DNA of 64,000 nucleotides from Microbacterium fluvii (GTDB taxonomy: Bacteria; Actinomycetota; Actinomycetes; Actinomycetales; Microbacteriaceae): the NCBI RefSeq assembly GCF_025515205.1, contig NZ_JAOPFX010000002.1, positions 496,001 through 560,000 on the forward strand, written 5' to 3'. The notes beneath the pieces are model-generated. The model worked only from the letters and a program-made list of their open reading frames with translations, had not been told where the DNA came from and made no database searches. Each line of letters starts with the position of its first letter. Positions within the stretch are counted from its first letter, which is position 1. A program made the translations under genes and the position numbers. Positions 1 through 7,235 of the stretch are shown in pieces.

Positions 1-2
1 TC

Positions 3-440
3 AACGCGTGGACCGACCCGGAGGCCGTGCACGAGACGATCGCGAGCGGCGTGGATGTCACGATGGTCGGGCTGAACATCTCGCATCAGGCCCTCGTGAC
101 CGCCGACGTGCGCGAGCGCGTGCGGGCGACCGGCACGCGCACCGGGGCGTTCGGCTTCGAGCTGATGGAGTTCTTCTGCGCCGCCTACGCGCAGGTCGAG
201 GGGATGCCGGACGCTCCGCTGCACGACCCGATCACGGTCGCGATGGTCGCCGATCCCGCCGTCGCCACGATGGTGCGCACGCGCGTCGACGTGGAGCTCA
301 CCGGCACCCACACGCGCGGCGCGACGAGCGCCGACCTGCTCGGGGTCGTGCCGGGGGAGCGCAACGCGAACGTCGCGCTCGACCTCGACGTCGACCGGTT
401 CTGGAGCATGATCGTCGACGCGGTCGCGGCGCTGCGCTGA
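3..440 (+). CDS. Nucleoside hydrolase (IUNH family), C-terminal part
   Basis: Last 145 or so residues of an inosine-uridine-preferring nucleoside hydrolase, a cytoplasmic enzyme that splits ribonucleosides into ribose and base. The frame is already open at the window edge (NAWTDPEAVH), so the start and the N-terminal aspartate-rich calcium motif lie upstream. The segment VTMVGLNISHQ matches the family core, and APLHDPITVAMV carries the His-Asp pair that in this family supplies the catalytic base and a calcium ligand. The C-terminus has the usual length. It ends 144 bp before the next gene. It could provide ribose or salvage bases; a link to the sugar-acid genes downstream is only positional. 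Confidence 0.85.
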   Translation, partial: NAWTDPEAVHETIASGVDVTMVGLNISHQALVTADVRERVRATGTRTGAFGFELMEFFCAAYAQVEGMPDAPLHDPITVAMVADPAVATMVRTRVDVELTGTHTRGATSADLLGVVPGERNANVALDLDVDRFWSMIVDAVAALR

Positions 441-500
441 CGGCATCCGCGAAATCCATCGTTGACGGATGCGGGGGCATCGGTTATCGTCTTGGTTAGC

Positions 501-511
501 TGGTCAGACCA
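501..511. promoter_or_regulatory. Palindromic operator, probably for the GntR regulator at 2041
   Basis: TGGTCAGACCA is a perfect 5-1-5 palindrome, nested in a wider imperfect dyad that starts with TTGGTTAG at 493 and ends with TTGACCAA at 520. The spacing matches the TNGTNNNACNA-type sites known for FadR-family GntR proteins. It lies 73 bp upstream of the dehydrogenase start, where a repressor would act. The only nearby FadR-type regulator is encoded at 2041. Assignment is by position and symmetry. Confidence 0.5.
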
Positions 512-583
512 ATTGACCAACAAACCATTTTGAACAGATCCGGCGCAGTCGCCGGCCGTTCGGTTCACAAGGAGGTAGAACAC

Positions 584-1948
584 GTGAATCTGTTCTCGCT
601 CATGCAGTCCCGCACCGCAGCCTTCGGTCCCATCCGGGTCGGGGTCATCGGCGCCGGAAAGTTCTCGTCGATGTTCCTGACGCAGGCCGTGGGTGCTGCG
701 AACATCCACGTGGTCGGCGTCGCCGACATCAACATCCCGAAGGCCAAGGCGGCCCTCGCTCGCACCGGATGGCCGGCCGAGCGCTACGCCGCCGGCAGCC
801 TCGACGAGGCCGTGCGCACCGGTGGCACCGCCGTCATCGAAAGCGCCGACGCCCTCATCGCCCACCCGGCGGTCGAGGTGATCCTCGAGATCACCGGCAA
901 CCCGCTCTACGGCACCTACCACGCCGTCACCGCGATCGACCACGGCAAGCACGTCATCATGGTCAACGTCGAGGCCGACTGTATGGTCGGGCCGATCCTG
1001 CAGCGTCGCGCTCAGGCGGCGGGCGTCGTCTACTCGATGGCCTACGGCGACCAGCCCGCGCTCATCTGCGAGCTCGTCGACTGGTGCCGCACCGTCGGCT
1101 TCGACGTCATCGCGGCGGGCAAGGGCACGAAGTACCTGCCCGAGTACAACTACTCCACGCCCGACACCGTGTGGAACTACTACGGGTTCACCGACGAGCA
1201 GCTCGCCAGCGGCGACTACAACCCGCAGATGTTCAACTCGTTCCTCGATGGCACCAAGTCGGCCATCGAGATGGCCGCCGTCGCCAACGGCACGGGCCTG
1301 CTGCCGCAGGAGGAGGGGCTGCTGTTCCCGGCGGCGTCGAAAGACGACCTTCCCACCGTGTTCCGCGAGAACTCGTACCCCGGCGGCAGCCTGACCCGCC
1401 GCGGCACGGTCGAGATCGCCTCGAGCATGTACCGCGACGGCACCGAGGTGCCCGACAACCTCCGCTGGGGCGTCTACGTCACCTTCGAGGCCGTCACCGA
1501 CTACGCCGTGCAGTGCTTCGCCGAGTACGGCGTGCACACCGACGAGACGGGGCGCTTCGCCTCGCTCTACCGTCCGTACCACATGATCGGGCTCGAACTC
1601 GGGGTGAGCATCGCGTCGGCCGTCGTCCGGGGCGAGGCCACCGGCGCGCCCACCGGCTTCCGCGGCGACGTCGTCACGACGGCCAAGAAAGACCTGCGGG
1701 CGGGCGACCGCCTCGACGGCGAGGGCGGCTACACCGTCTTCGGCAAGCTGGCCCCCGCGGCCACGTCGCTCGCGAAGCGCGCACTGCCGCTCGGACTCGC
1801 GCACGGGGCGCGCGTCATCCGCGATGTGCCCAAAGACCAGACGGTCTCGTGGGACGACGTCGAGGTCGACGAGAGCCAGTTCGCCGTGCAGATCCGCCGC
1901 GAGCTCGAGGCCGAGTTCCGTGCAGAGCACGCCGCCGCGGTGGCGTGA
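584..1948 (+). CDS. NAD(P)-dependent oxidoreductase with C-terminal SAF domain (COG4091 type)
   Basis: Predicted 454-residue cytoplasmic dehydrogenase resembling homoserine dehydrogenase at its N-terminus. A Rossmann nucleotide-binding motif VGVIGAGKF lies at residues 19-27. The C-terminal 90 residues carry SAF-like elements (KKDLRAGDRLDGEGGYTVFG and DVPKDQTVSWDDV). The GTG start at 584 is chosen because AAGGAGG precedes it by about 8 bases; an ATG at 530 in the same frame lacks such a site. It is the first gene after the operator at 501 and is followed by a regulator, a symporter and a sugar-acid kinase, so oxidation of a sugar-acid or branched polyol acid is likely. The substrate cannot be read from the sequence. 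Confidence 0.85.
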   Translation: MNLFSLMQSRTAAFGPIRVGVIGAGKFSSMFLTQAVGAANIHVVGVADINIPKAKAALARTGWPAERYAAGSLDEAVRTGGTAVIESADALIAHPAVEVILEITGNPLYGTYHAVTAIDHGKHVIMVNVEADCMVGPILQRRAQAAGVVYSMAYGDQPALICELVDWCRTVGFDVIAAGKGTKYLPEYNYSTPDTVWNYYGFTDEQLASGDYNPQMFNSFLDGTKSAIEMAAVANGTGLLPQEEGLLFPAASKDDLPTVFRENSYPGGSLTRRGTVEIASSMYRDGTEVPDNLRWGVYVTFEAVTDYAVQCFAEYGVHTDETGRFASLYRPYHMIGLELGVSIASAVVRGEATGAPTGFRGDVVTTAKKDLRAGDRLDGEGGYTVFGKLAPAATSLAKRALPLGLAHGARVIRDVPKDQTVSWDDVEVDESQFAVQIRRELEAEFRAEHAAAVA

Positions 1949-2040
1949 CGCAGGAACGTCTGACCATCCGACCATGGAGACTACGCTGAGGGGGACGGCG
2001 CGCGGGATCGTGTGGCCGGCCAGAACCGAGGAGTCTGACG

Positions 2041-2778
2041 ATGGCGGCGGCCGAAGCCTGGGAACCCGTGCAGCGGGTCCGCACCTACGAGCAGGTCATG
2101 CAGCAGATCGAGGATCGCATTCTCGATGGGCGCTTGAAGGCGGGCGACCGTCTGCCGAGCGAGCGCGATCTGGCTGCGTCTCTCGGGGTCTCGAGGCCCT
2201 CGCTGCGCGAGGCGCTGCGGGTGCTCGAGGCGCTCGGCATCGTGGACATCCGTCCAGGCGGAGGCTCGGAAGGTGGGGCGGTGCTGGTGGGAACGCCGGG
2301 GCCCGGCTTCGTCAACCTGCTCAAGCTGCAGCTCGCGCTCGGACACTTCAGCCGCACGAACGTGCTCGAGACGCGCATCGCGCTCGAGTCCTGGTCGTGT
2401 CAGGAGGCCGCCTATCGATCCGATGACCACGACCACGCCGAACTGGCATCCATCCTCGACGCGATGGATGACCCGGCCATCACCACCGGAGAATTCAACA
2501 GACTCGACACGGCGTTCCATGTGCGGATCGCCGAGTCGACGGGGAACGCCCTCATCGCGCACCTGATGGGCTCCCTGCGCATCGCGGTCAACCGCCAGAT
2601 GATCGAGGCCTACGCGGCCCTGCCCGACTGGCGCGAGACGGCGAAGACGGTGCGGCACGAGCATCGCGAGATCCTGGAGTCGATCCAGGACGGGGATGCT
2701 GCCGAATCCGTCGAACGGGTGCGCGCCCACATCCAATCCTTCTACGCCCTCGGCACGGTCGGGGGGAGCAGCAGCTGA
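2041..2778 (+). CDS. GntR/FadR-family transcriptional regulator
   Basis: A 245-residue DNA-binding repressor. The N-terminal winged helix is clear at residues 15-75 (RVRTYEQVMQQIEDRILDG, then LPSERDLAASLGVSRPSLRE), followed by a glycine-rich wing (RPGGGSEGGAVL). The C-terminal helical FCD effector domain contains the usual acidic and histidine positions (FHVRIAEST, VRHEHREILESI). FCD domains bind small organic acids through a metal. It lies 92 bp after the dehydrogenase and 75 bp before the symporter, in the same direction, so it probably controls this catabolic group, with 501-511 as candidate operator. Effector unknown. Confidence 0.9.
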   Translation: MAAAEAWEPVQRVRTYEQVMQQIEDRILDGRLKAGDRLPSERDLAASLGVSRPSLREALRVLEALGIVDIRPGGGSEGGAVLVGTPGPGFVNLLKLQLALGHFSRTNVLETRIALESWSCQEAAYRSDDHDHAELASILDAMDDPAITTGEFNRLDTAFHVRIAESTGNALIAHLMGSLRIAVNRQMIEAYAALPDWRETAKTVRHEHREILESIQDGDAAESVERVRAHIQSFYALGTVGGSSS

Positions 2779-2853
2779 CAGCGGCGGAGCCGCCCAGCGG
2801 CTCCACCCGCTCACCGAGGCGGACGTCCTCGACATCAAAGGAGATCGTCAGCC

Positions 2854-4179
2854 ATGACCGCCATCGACTCTCGACCCCTCGCCGCACAGGCGAAGAACGG
2901 GTCGCCCGACAAGCTCAAGACCGCCATCGGCTCGACCGTCGGCACCACCATCGAGAACTACGACTTCCTCGCCTACGGCACCGCCGCGGCCCTCTACTTC
3001 GGCACAGACTTCTTCCCCTCCGAAGACCCCGTGGTCGGCGTGCTGCTGGGCTTCCTCACCTTCGGCATCGGCTTCGCGATGCGCCCGCTGGGCGGCATCA
3101 TCGGCGGCTACCTCGGTGACAAGTACGGTCGCAAGCCCGTGCTGGTCGGGGCGCTGCTGATCATGGGCATCGCGACGGTGCTCATCGGTCTGCTGCCCAC
3201 CTACGCGCAGGTGGGCATTCTCGCGCCGCTCCTGCTGACCTTCATCCGCATCGTGCAGGGCCTCGCCTTCGGTGCGGAGTGGGGCGGTGCGGTGCTCATG
3301 ACCTTCGAGCACGCCCCGTGGCGCCAGCGCGGCAAGTGGGCCGCCATTCCGCAGCTCGGCGTGCCGCTGGGCGTGTTCCTGGCCAACATCGCCTTCCTCA
3401 TGACGGCGGGCCTCGACAGCGAGCTGGCCTGGCGCATCCCGTTCCTCCTGAGCGCCGTGCTGATCGTGGCCGGCATGCTCATCCGCCTCAAGGTGTCGGA
3501 GTCGCCGGAGTTCGAAGAGGCCAAGGCCGAGGGCAAGCTCGAGAAGAACCCGATCTGGACCGTGCTGCGCGACGACTGGCGCACCGTGCTGCGTGTCATC
3601 GCGCTGCGCCTGGCCGAGACCGGCGGCTTCTACGTCATCGTCACCTACCTCATCTCGTACCTGACGACCAACGACATCGCCACACGAGAGAACGCGCTCA
3701 CGGGGCTCATCATCGCCACCGCACTGGGAGCTGTGACCACCGTGCTCTGGGGTGCGCTCAGCGACCGCGTCGGCCGCCGCACGCTCTACCTCATCGGCTG
3801 CCTCGCGACCGTCGCGTTCGGCTTCCCGCTGTTCCTGCTTGTCAACACCGGCATGCCCGCGATGGTCGTGCTGGTCTACATCATCGGCCTGCCGATCATC
3901 CACGACATGCTCGCCGGCACGCAGGGCGCGTACTTCAGCGAGCTGTTCCAGACGAGCACCCGCACGTCGGGGGCGTCGCTGGGCTACCAGTTCTCGGCCG
4001 CGCTGTCGGGCTTCATCCCCTTTATCGCCGCGGCGGTCGCCGCGAGCTCCGGCTGGCCCGGGGTCGCGCTGATCTACGTCGCCGTCGGCGTCATCGGACT
4101 CCTCGGCGTCGCCTTCACCCGCGAGACCTGGGGGCGCCGCGAGCGCGCCGAGGTCGAGAAGGTCATCGCCGGCCAGTGA
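2854..4179 (+). CDS. MFS transporter, metabolite:H+ symporter (MHS) family
   Basis: A 441-residue inner-membrane carrier with about twelve hydrophobic segments. The opening IGSTVGTTIENYDFLAYGTA is diagnostic of the MHS family (ShiA, KgtP, ProP, PcaT-like), and the loop between helices 2 and 3 carries GDKYGRKPVL, the MFS signature. A second conserved loop, SDRVGRRTLYL, lies near residue 303. Members import organic acids, betaine or shikimate-like compounds with protons. AGGAG precedes the ATG. Placement before a sugar-acid kinase suggests that it brings in the substrate of this pathway. It is followed by a strong hairpin at 4186, which may lower expression of the next gene. Confidence 0.9.
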   Translation: MTAIDSRPLAAQAKNGSPDKLKTAIGSTVGTTIENYDFLAYGTAAALYFGTDFFPSEDPVVGVLLGFLTFGIGFAMRPLGGIIGGYLGDKYGRKPVLVGALLIMGIATVLIGLLPTYAQVGILAPLLLTFIRIVQGLAFGAEWGGAVLMTFEHAPWRQRGKWAAIPQLGVPLGVFLANIAFLMTAGLDSELAWRIPFLLSAVLIVAGMLIRLKVSESPEFEEAKAEGKLEKNPIWTVLRDDWRTVLRVIALRLAETGGFYVIVTYLISYLTTNDIATRENALTGLIIATALGAVTTVLWGALSDRVGRRTLYLIGCLATVAFGFPLFLLVNTGMPAMVVLVYIIGLPIIHDMLAGTQGAYFSELFQTSTRTSGASLGYQFSAALSGFIPFIAAAVAASSGWPGVALIYVAVGVIGLLGVAFTRETWGRRERAEVEKVIAGQ

Positions 4180-4185
4180 GAGCTC

Positions 4186-4218
4186 GGGTGCGGGGGCGGT
4201 GTCGTCGCCCCCGCACCC
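4186..4218 (+). terminator. Perfect 13-bp stem-loop between symporter and kinase genes
   Basis: GGGTGCGGGGGCG (4186-4198) pairs exactly with CGCCCCCGCACCC (4206-4218) around a 7-base loop. There is no T-run, so it may be a partial terminator, an attenuator or an mRNA-processing stem inside the operon. It ends 23 bp before the kinase start. Confidence 0.6.
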
Positions 4219-4241
4219 GCACCACCACGGGAGAAACCCTC

Positions 4242-5501
4242 ATGAAGACCATCGTCCTGGACGACGACCCGACCGGCACACAGTCCGCCACCGGCGCCAC
4301 CGTGCTGCTCGAATACGACGCCGACGCCATCGCCGACGTGCTCGCCGCGAGCGACAGCGTCTATCTGCAGACCAACTCACGCTCCCTGGGGCGCGAGCAG
4401 GCCGCGGCGCTGGCGCGCAGCATCCGCTCCGAAGGCGAGACCGCCGCCCGACGCCTCGGCGTCGACGTGCGGTTCGTGCTCAGGGGCGACTCGACGCTGC
4501 GCGGCCATGTGTTCGCCGAGACCGAGGTGTTCCTCGACGATGCCGTGATGCTGTTCGTGCCGGCCTTTCCCGACGGCGGACGCACGACGGTGGGCGGAGT
4601 GCACTACGTGCGCATCGACGGGGAGCGCATCCCCGCCGACCGTACGGAGTACGCCGACGACCCGGTGTTCCCCTTCGACACGGCGGTGCTCGTGGAGTAC
4701 GTGCACCGCGCATCGGGGCGGCACGCGACCAGCGTGCCCCTCGCGGAGGTGCGCGCGGGCGACCTGTCATCGGTGCTGGAGCTGGCGAGCCCCGGCACCG
4801 TCGTGGTGCCCGACGCCGAGACCGACGACGACATCCGCGCGATCGCTCGGGCCGTCGACGAGGCTGCCGCACGCGGCGTGGCCGTGGTCGTGCGCTCGGC
4901 GTCGCCGCTGGCGGCCGAGCTCGCCGGCGTCGCGAGTTCCGGACTGATGCCCACGCCGCTGGTCGCAGGGCCCGTGCCGACCCTGCTCGTGTGCGGATCG
5001 CACACCGTCGGGGCGACACGGCAGCTCGCGGCGGTGGAGCAGGGCGGCAGGGCCGCGGAATATCTCGACACGGGCGCGGCGCTCGCCGACCCGGTGCGCG
5101 AGGGCGCCGCCGCGGCCGCACGCGTGCGCACCGCCGTGCACGAGTCGGGCTTCGGCATCGTCGCGACGGCCCGCGAGCGCTCGAGCGACCACGGCACGCT
5201 CGATCACGGCGAGCGGGTCATGACGGCGCTCACCACGGCCGTGCGCGAGGTGCTGCCCGAGGTCGAGGTCGTCGTCTCGAAGGGCGGCATCACCTCGGCC
5301 GACGTCGCGCGCATCGGCATCGGAGCGACCCGCGCGCGGGTGCTCGGCCAGGTGCTGCCTGGCGTCTCGGTGTGGCGGATGGCCGATCGCACGGGCCGCG
5401 ATGTGCTCTATGTCGTCGTGCCTGGCAACGTCGGCGGGCCCGAGACCCTCGTCGACGTGCTCGCCGCGCTGCGACTGGACGCCGTGGCGGTCGCCCGGTG
5501 A
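4242..5501 (+). CDS. Four-carbon acid sugar kinase family protein (DUF1537/OtnK-like)
   Basis: A 419-residue cytoplasmic ATP-dependent kinase. The N-terminus VLDDDPTGTQSATG (residues 4-17) and the central RGDSTLRGH near residue 84 are hallmarks of the sugar-acid-binding domain. The C-terminal half has the nucleotide-binding features KGGITSADVARIGIGA and VVPGNVGGPETLVD. Characterised members phosphorylate threonate, erythronate or 3-oxo-isoapionate. The usual partners of the threonate/erythronate pathway (a PdxA2-like dehydrogenase and an aldolase) are absent here, so the substrate is open. The ATG at 4242 fits the family N-terminus. Its stop overlaps the next gene start (GTGA). Confidence 0.9.
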   Translation: MKTIVLDDDPTGTQSATGATVLLEYDADAIADVLAASDSVYLQTNSRSLGREQAAALARSIRSEGETAARRLGVDVRFVLRGDSTLRGHVFAETEVFLDDAVMLFVPAFPDGGRTTVGGVHYVRIDGERIPADRTEYADDPVFPFDTAVLVEYVHRASGRHATSVPLAEVRAGDLSSVLELASPGTVVVPDAETDDDIRAIARAVDEAAARGVAVVVRSASPLAAELAGVASSGLMPTPLVAGPVPTLLVCGSHTVGATRQLAAVEQGGRAAEYLDTGAALADPVREGAAAAARVRTAVHESGFGIVATARERSSDHGTLDHGERVMTALTTAVREVLPEVEVVVSKGGITSADVARIGIGATRARVLGQVLPGVSVWRMADRTGRDVLYVVVPGNVGGPETLVDVLAALRLDAVAVAR

Positions 5502-5824
5502 GCGCCGTCGTGGTCGTCGCGGTGTTCACTCCGCGAGACGGGATGCGGCAGGCCCTGGTCGACGCGATGCGCGCCGGCATCGAGGCCACGCACGCCGAGC
5601 GCGGCTGCCTGCTCTATGCCATCCACGACGCCGACGACGGCACGGTCACGATGATCGAGAAGTGGGCGACCCTGGGCGACCTCGACGCGCACGCCGCCGG
5701 TGACGCGATCGCGCTGCTGCAGCGCGACACGACGCCGCTGCTGGCGGCTCCTGTCGTGGTCACGACGATGACCCCGCTGCCGGTGGGAGACCCCGCCCGC
5801 GGCGCTCTCGCCCACACGGCCTGA
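5498..5824 (+). CDS. Antibiotic biosynthesis monooxygenase (ABM) domain protein
   Basis: A 108-residue single-domain protein of the dimeric ferredoxin-like ABM fold. Seen: VVVVAVFTPRDGMRQALVDAM as first strand and helix, then ATHAERGCLLYAIHDADDG, and VTMIEKWATLGDLDAHAAG, the typical order for YgiN-like quinol monooxygenases and heme-degrading relatives. The GTG start overlaps the kinase stop by four bases, so the two are translationally coupled. Its role beside a sugar-acid kinase is unknown; it may detoxify a reactive carbonyl or quinone. Last gene of the forward group; it converges with the decarboxylase gene 28 bp away. Confidence 0.8.
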   Translation: MSAVVVVAVFTPRDGMRQALVDAMRAGIEATHAERGCLLYAIHDADDGTVTMIEKWATLGDLDAHAAGDAIALLQRDTTPLLAAPVVVTTMTPLPVGDPARGALAHTA

Positions 5825-5852
5825 GCGGCGGATGCCGCGGGTGCGCGGCCCG

Positions 5853-7235
5853 CTACTGCATCGTGTCGAGGATGGCCGTCAGGTGCTCGAAGGTCGTGCG
5901 GGGGTTGAGGATCGCGAACCGTGCGTTGGGGCGGCCGCGGTGCGAGCTCGGCACCACGAACGCGTGCTGGCGGTCGAGCAGGCCCGTCGACCAGCGGTCG
6001 TAGTCGGCCTTGCTCCACCCGTCGCGCTCGAAGACGACGACGCCCAGCTGCGGCCGGCGCACGAGGGTGAGCCCGGGGCGGCGCTCGATCTCGTCGGCGA
6101 TGCGGGTGGCCAGGTCGACGGCGGCGGTGATCGCCTCGCGGTAGACGGCGGCGCCGTAGGTGGCCAGCGAGAACCAGATCGGCAGGCCCCTGGCGCGTCG
6201 CGTGAGCTGCACGGCGTAGTCCGACGGGCTCCAGTCGGCCGTCTCGGTGAGGGTGTCGAGGTATTCGGCGTGCTGCGTGTGCGCGGCTCGGCCACGCTCG
6301 GGGTCGCGGTAGATCAGGGCGCACGCGTCGAAGGGGGCGAACAGCCACTTGTGCGGGTCGACGATGAGCGAGTCGGCGTGCTCGACGCCGGCGAACAGGT
6401 GCCGCGTGCGCGGCGAGAGCATCGCGGCCAGGCCGTAGGCGCCGTCGATGTGCAGCCAGACTCCTCGGTCGCGGGTGACCTCGGCGATGCCGGCGATGTC
6501 GTCGACGATGCCGAAGTTGGTCGAGCCGGCCGTCGCGACCACGGCGAACACGCTGTCGCCGTGCTCGTCGAGCGCGGCGCGCACGGCCTCGGGGCGCAGC
6601 ATCCCGTCGTCGCCGGTCGGCACTGCGACGATCTCGACGTCCATGACGCGGGCTGCCGACGCGATCGAGGAGTGCGCTTCGGCCGAGCAGACGACACGCC
6701 AGCGGTCGGGCGTCGCTGGTCCCTGAGCCTGTCGAAGGGCCCGCGACCGCGCGGCCTCGCGGGCCGCCACAAGCGCCGAGAGGTTGCCGAGCGTGCCGCC
6801 CTGCACGAACACGCCGCCGGCACCCTCGGGCAGACCGAACTCGGCGGCGAGCCAGCGCAGCACCTCGTTCTCGGCGTGCACGGCGCCCGCCCCTTCGAGC
6901 CACGACCCGCCGTAGAGCGAGCTGGCCGACACGACGAGGTCGAACGCGGCGGCCGCCTTGGAGGGCGCAGACGGGATGAACGACAGGTACTGCGGGCTGT
7001 CGGTCGTGATGCAGGCGGGGGCCAGCACGTGCTCGAACACCGAGATCGCCTGGCGTGCGCCGATGCCCTGCTCGTCGATCGTGCGACCGGCCGCCTGGAC
7101 GAGTTCGTCGGGCGTGAGCGGCTTGTCGAGCGGAGTGTCTTCTGCGAGCAGCCGGGTGCGCGAGTAGTCGAGCACGATGTCGACGATCGCGCGGGTCTCG
7201 TCGGTGATCTCGTGCATGCGGGCGGCGTCGGTCAT
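5853..7235 (-). CDS. PLP-dependent group II amino acid decarboxylase
   Basis: A 460-residue cytoplasmic enzyme that removes the alpha-carboxyl of an amino acid (glutamate, aspartate, aromatic or diamino acid types share this fold). The PLP lysine sits in VDPHKWLFAPF near residue 295, and HIDGAYG about 40 residues earlier supplies the aspartate that pairs with the pyridine nitrogen. The ATG overlaps the amidase stop (ATGA), making it the third gene of the agmatine deiminase operon. Odd feature: residues around 165-175 read LRQAQGPATPD, encoded by the 24-bp repeat at 6718, inserted between two conserved segments. The amino acid used is not clear; a polyamine precursor would suit the operon. Confidence 0.88.
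   Translation of the reverse strand: MTDAARMHEITDETRAIVDIVLDYSRTRLLAEDTPLDKPLTPDELVQAAGRTIDEQGIGARQAISVFEHVLAPACITTDSPQYLSFIPSAPSKAAAAFDLVVSASSLYGGSWLEGAGAVHAENEVLRWLAAEFGLPEGAGGVFVQGGTLGNLSALVAAREAARSRALRQAQGPATPDRWRVVCSAEAHSSIASAARVMDVEIVAVPTGDDGMLRPEAVRAALDEHGDSVFAVVATAGSTNFGIVDDIAGIAEVTRDRGVWLHIDGAYGLAAMLSPRTRHLFAGVEHADSLIVDPHKWLFAPFDACALIYRDPERGRAAHTQHAEYLDTLTETADWSPSDYAVQLTRRARGLPIWFSLATYGAAVYREAITAAVDLATRIADEIERRPGLTLVRRPQLGVVVFERDGWSKADYDRWSTGLLDRQHAFVVPSSHRGRPNARFAILNPRTTFEHLTAILDTMQ
6718..6741 (-). repeat. 24-bp interspersed repeat (RQAQ family), copy 1, inside the decarboxylase gene
   Basis: The core CCTGAGCCTGTCGAAGG occurs here and, with one base different, in opposite orientation at 59421-59444. 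It lies in frame and codes for RQAQG in the decarboxylase. It contains a short inverted element (CTTCGAcaggCTCAGG-like) but no transposase. Confidence 0.75.

Noticed and set aside
185..1975. 596-residue reverse open frame opposite the SAF dehydrogenase
   Set aside because: Composition is Arg/Gly/Asp-rich with no family resemblance; it mirrors a well-supported forward gene in high-GC DNA.
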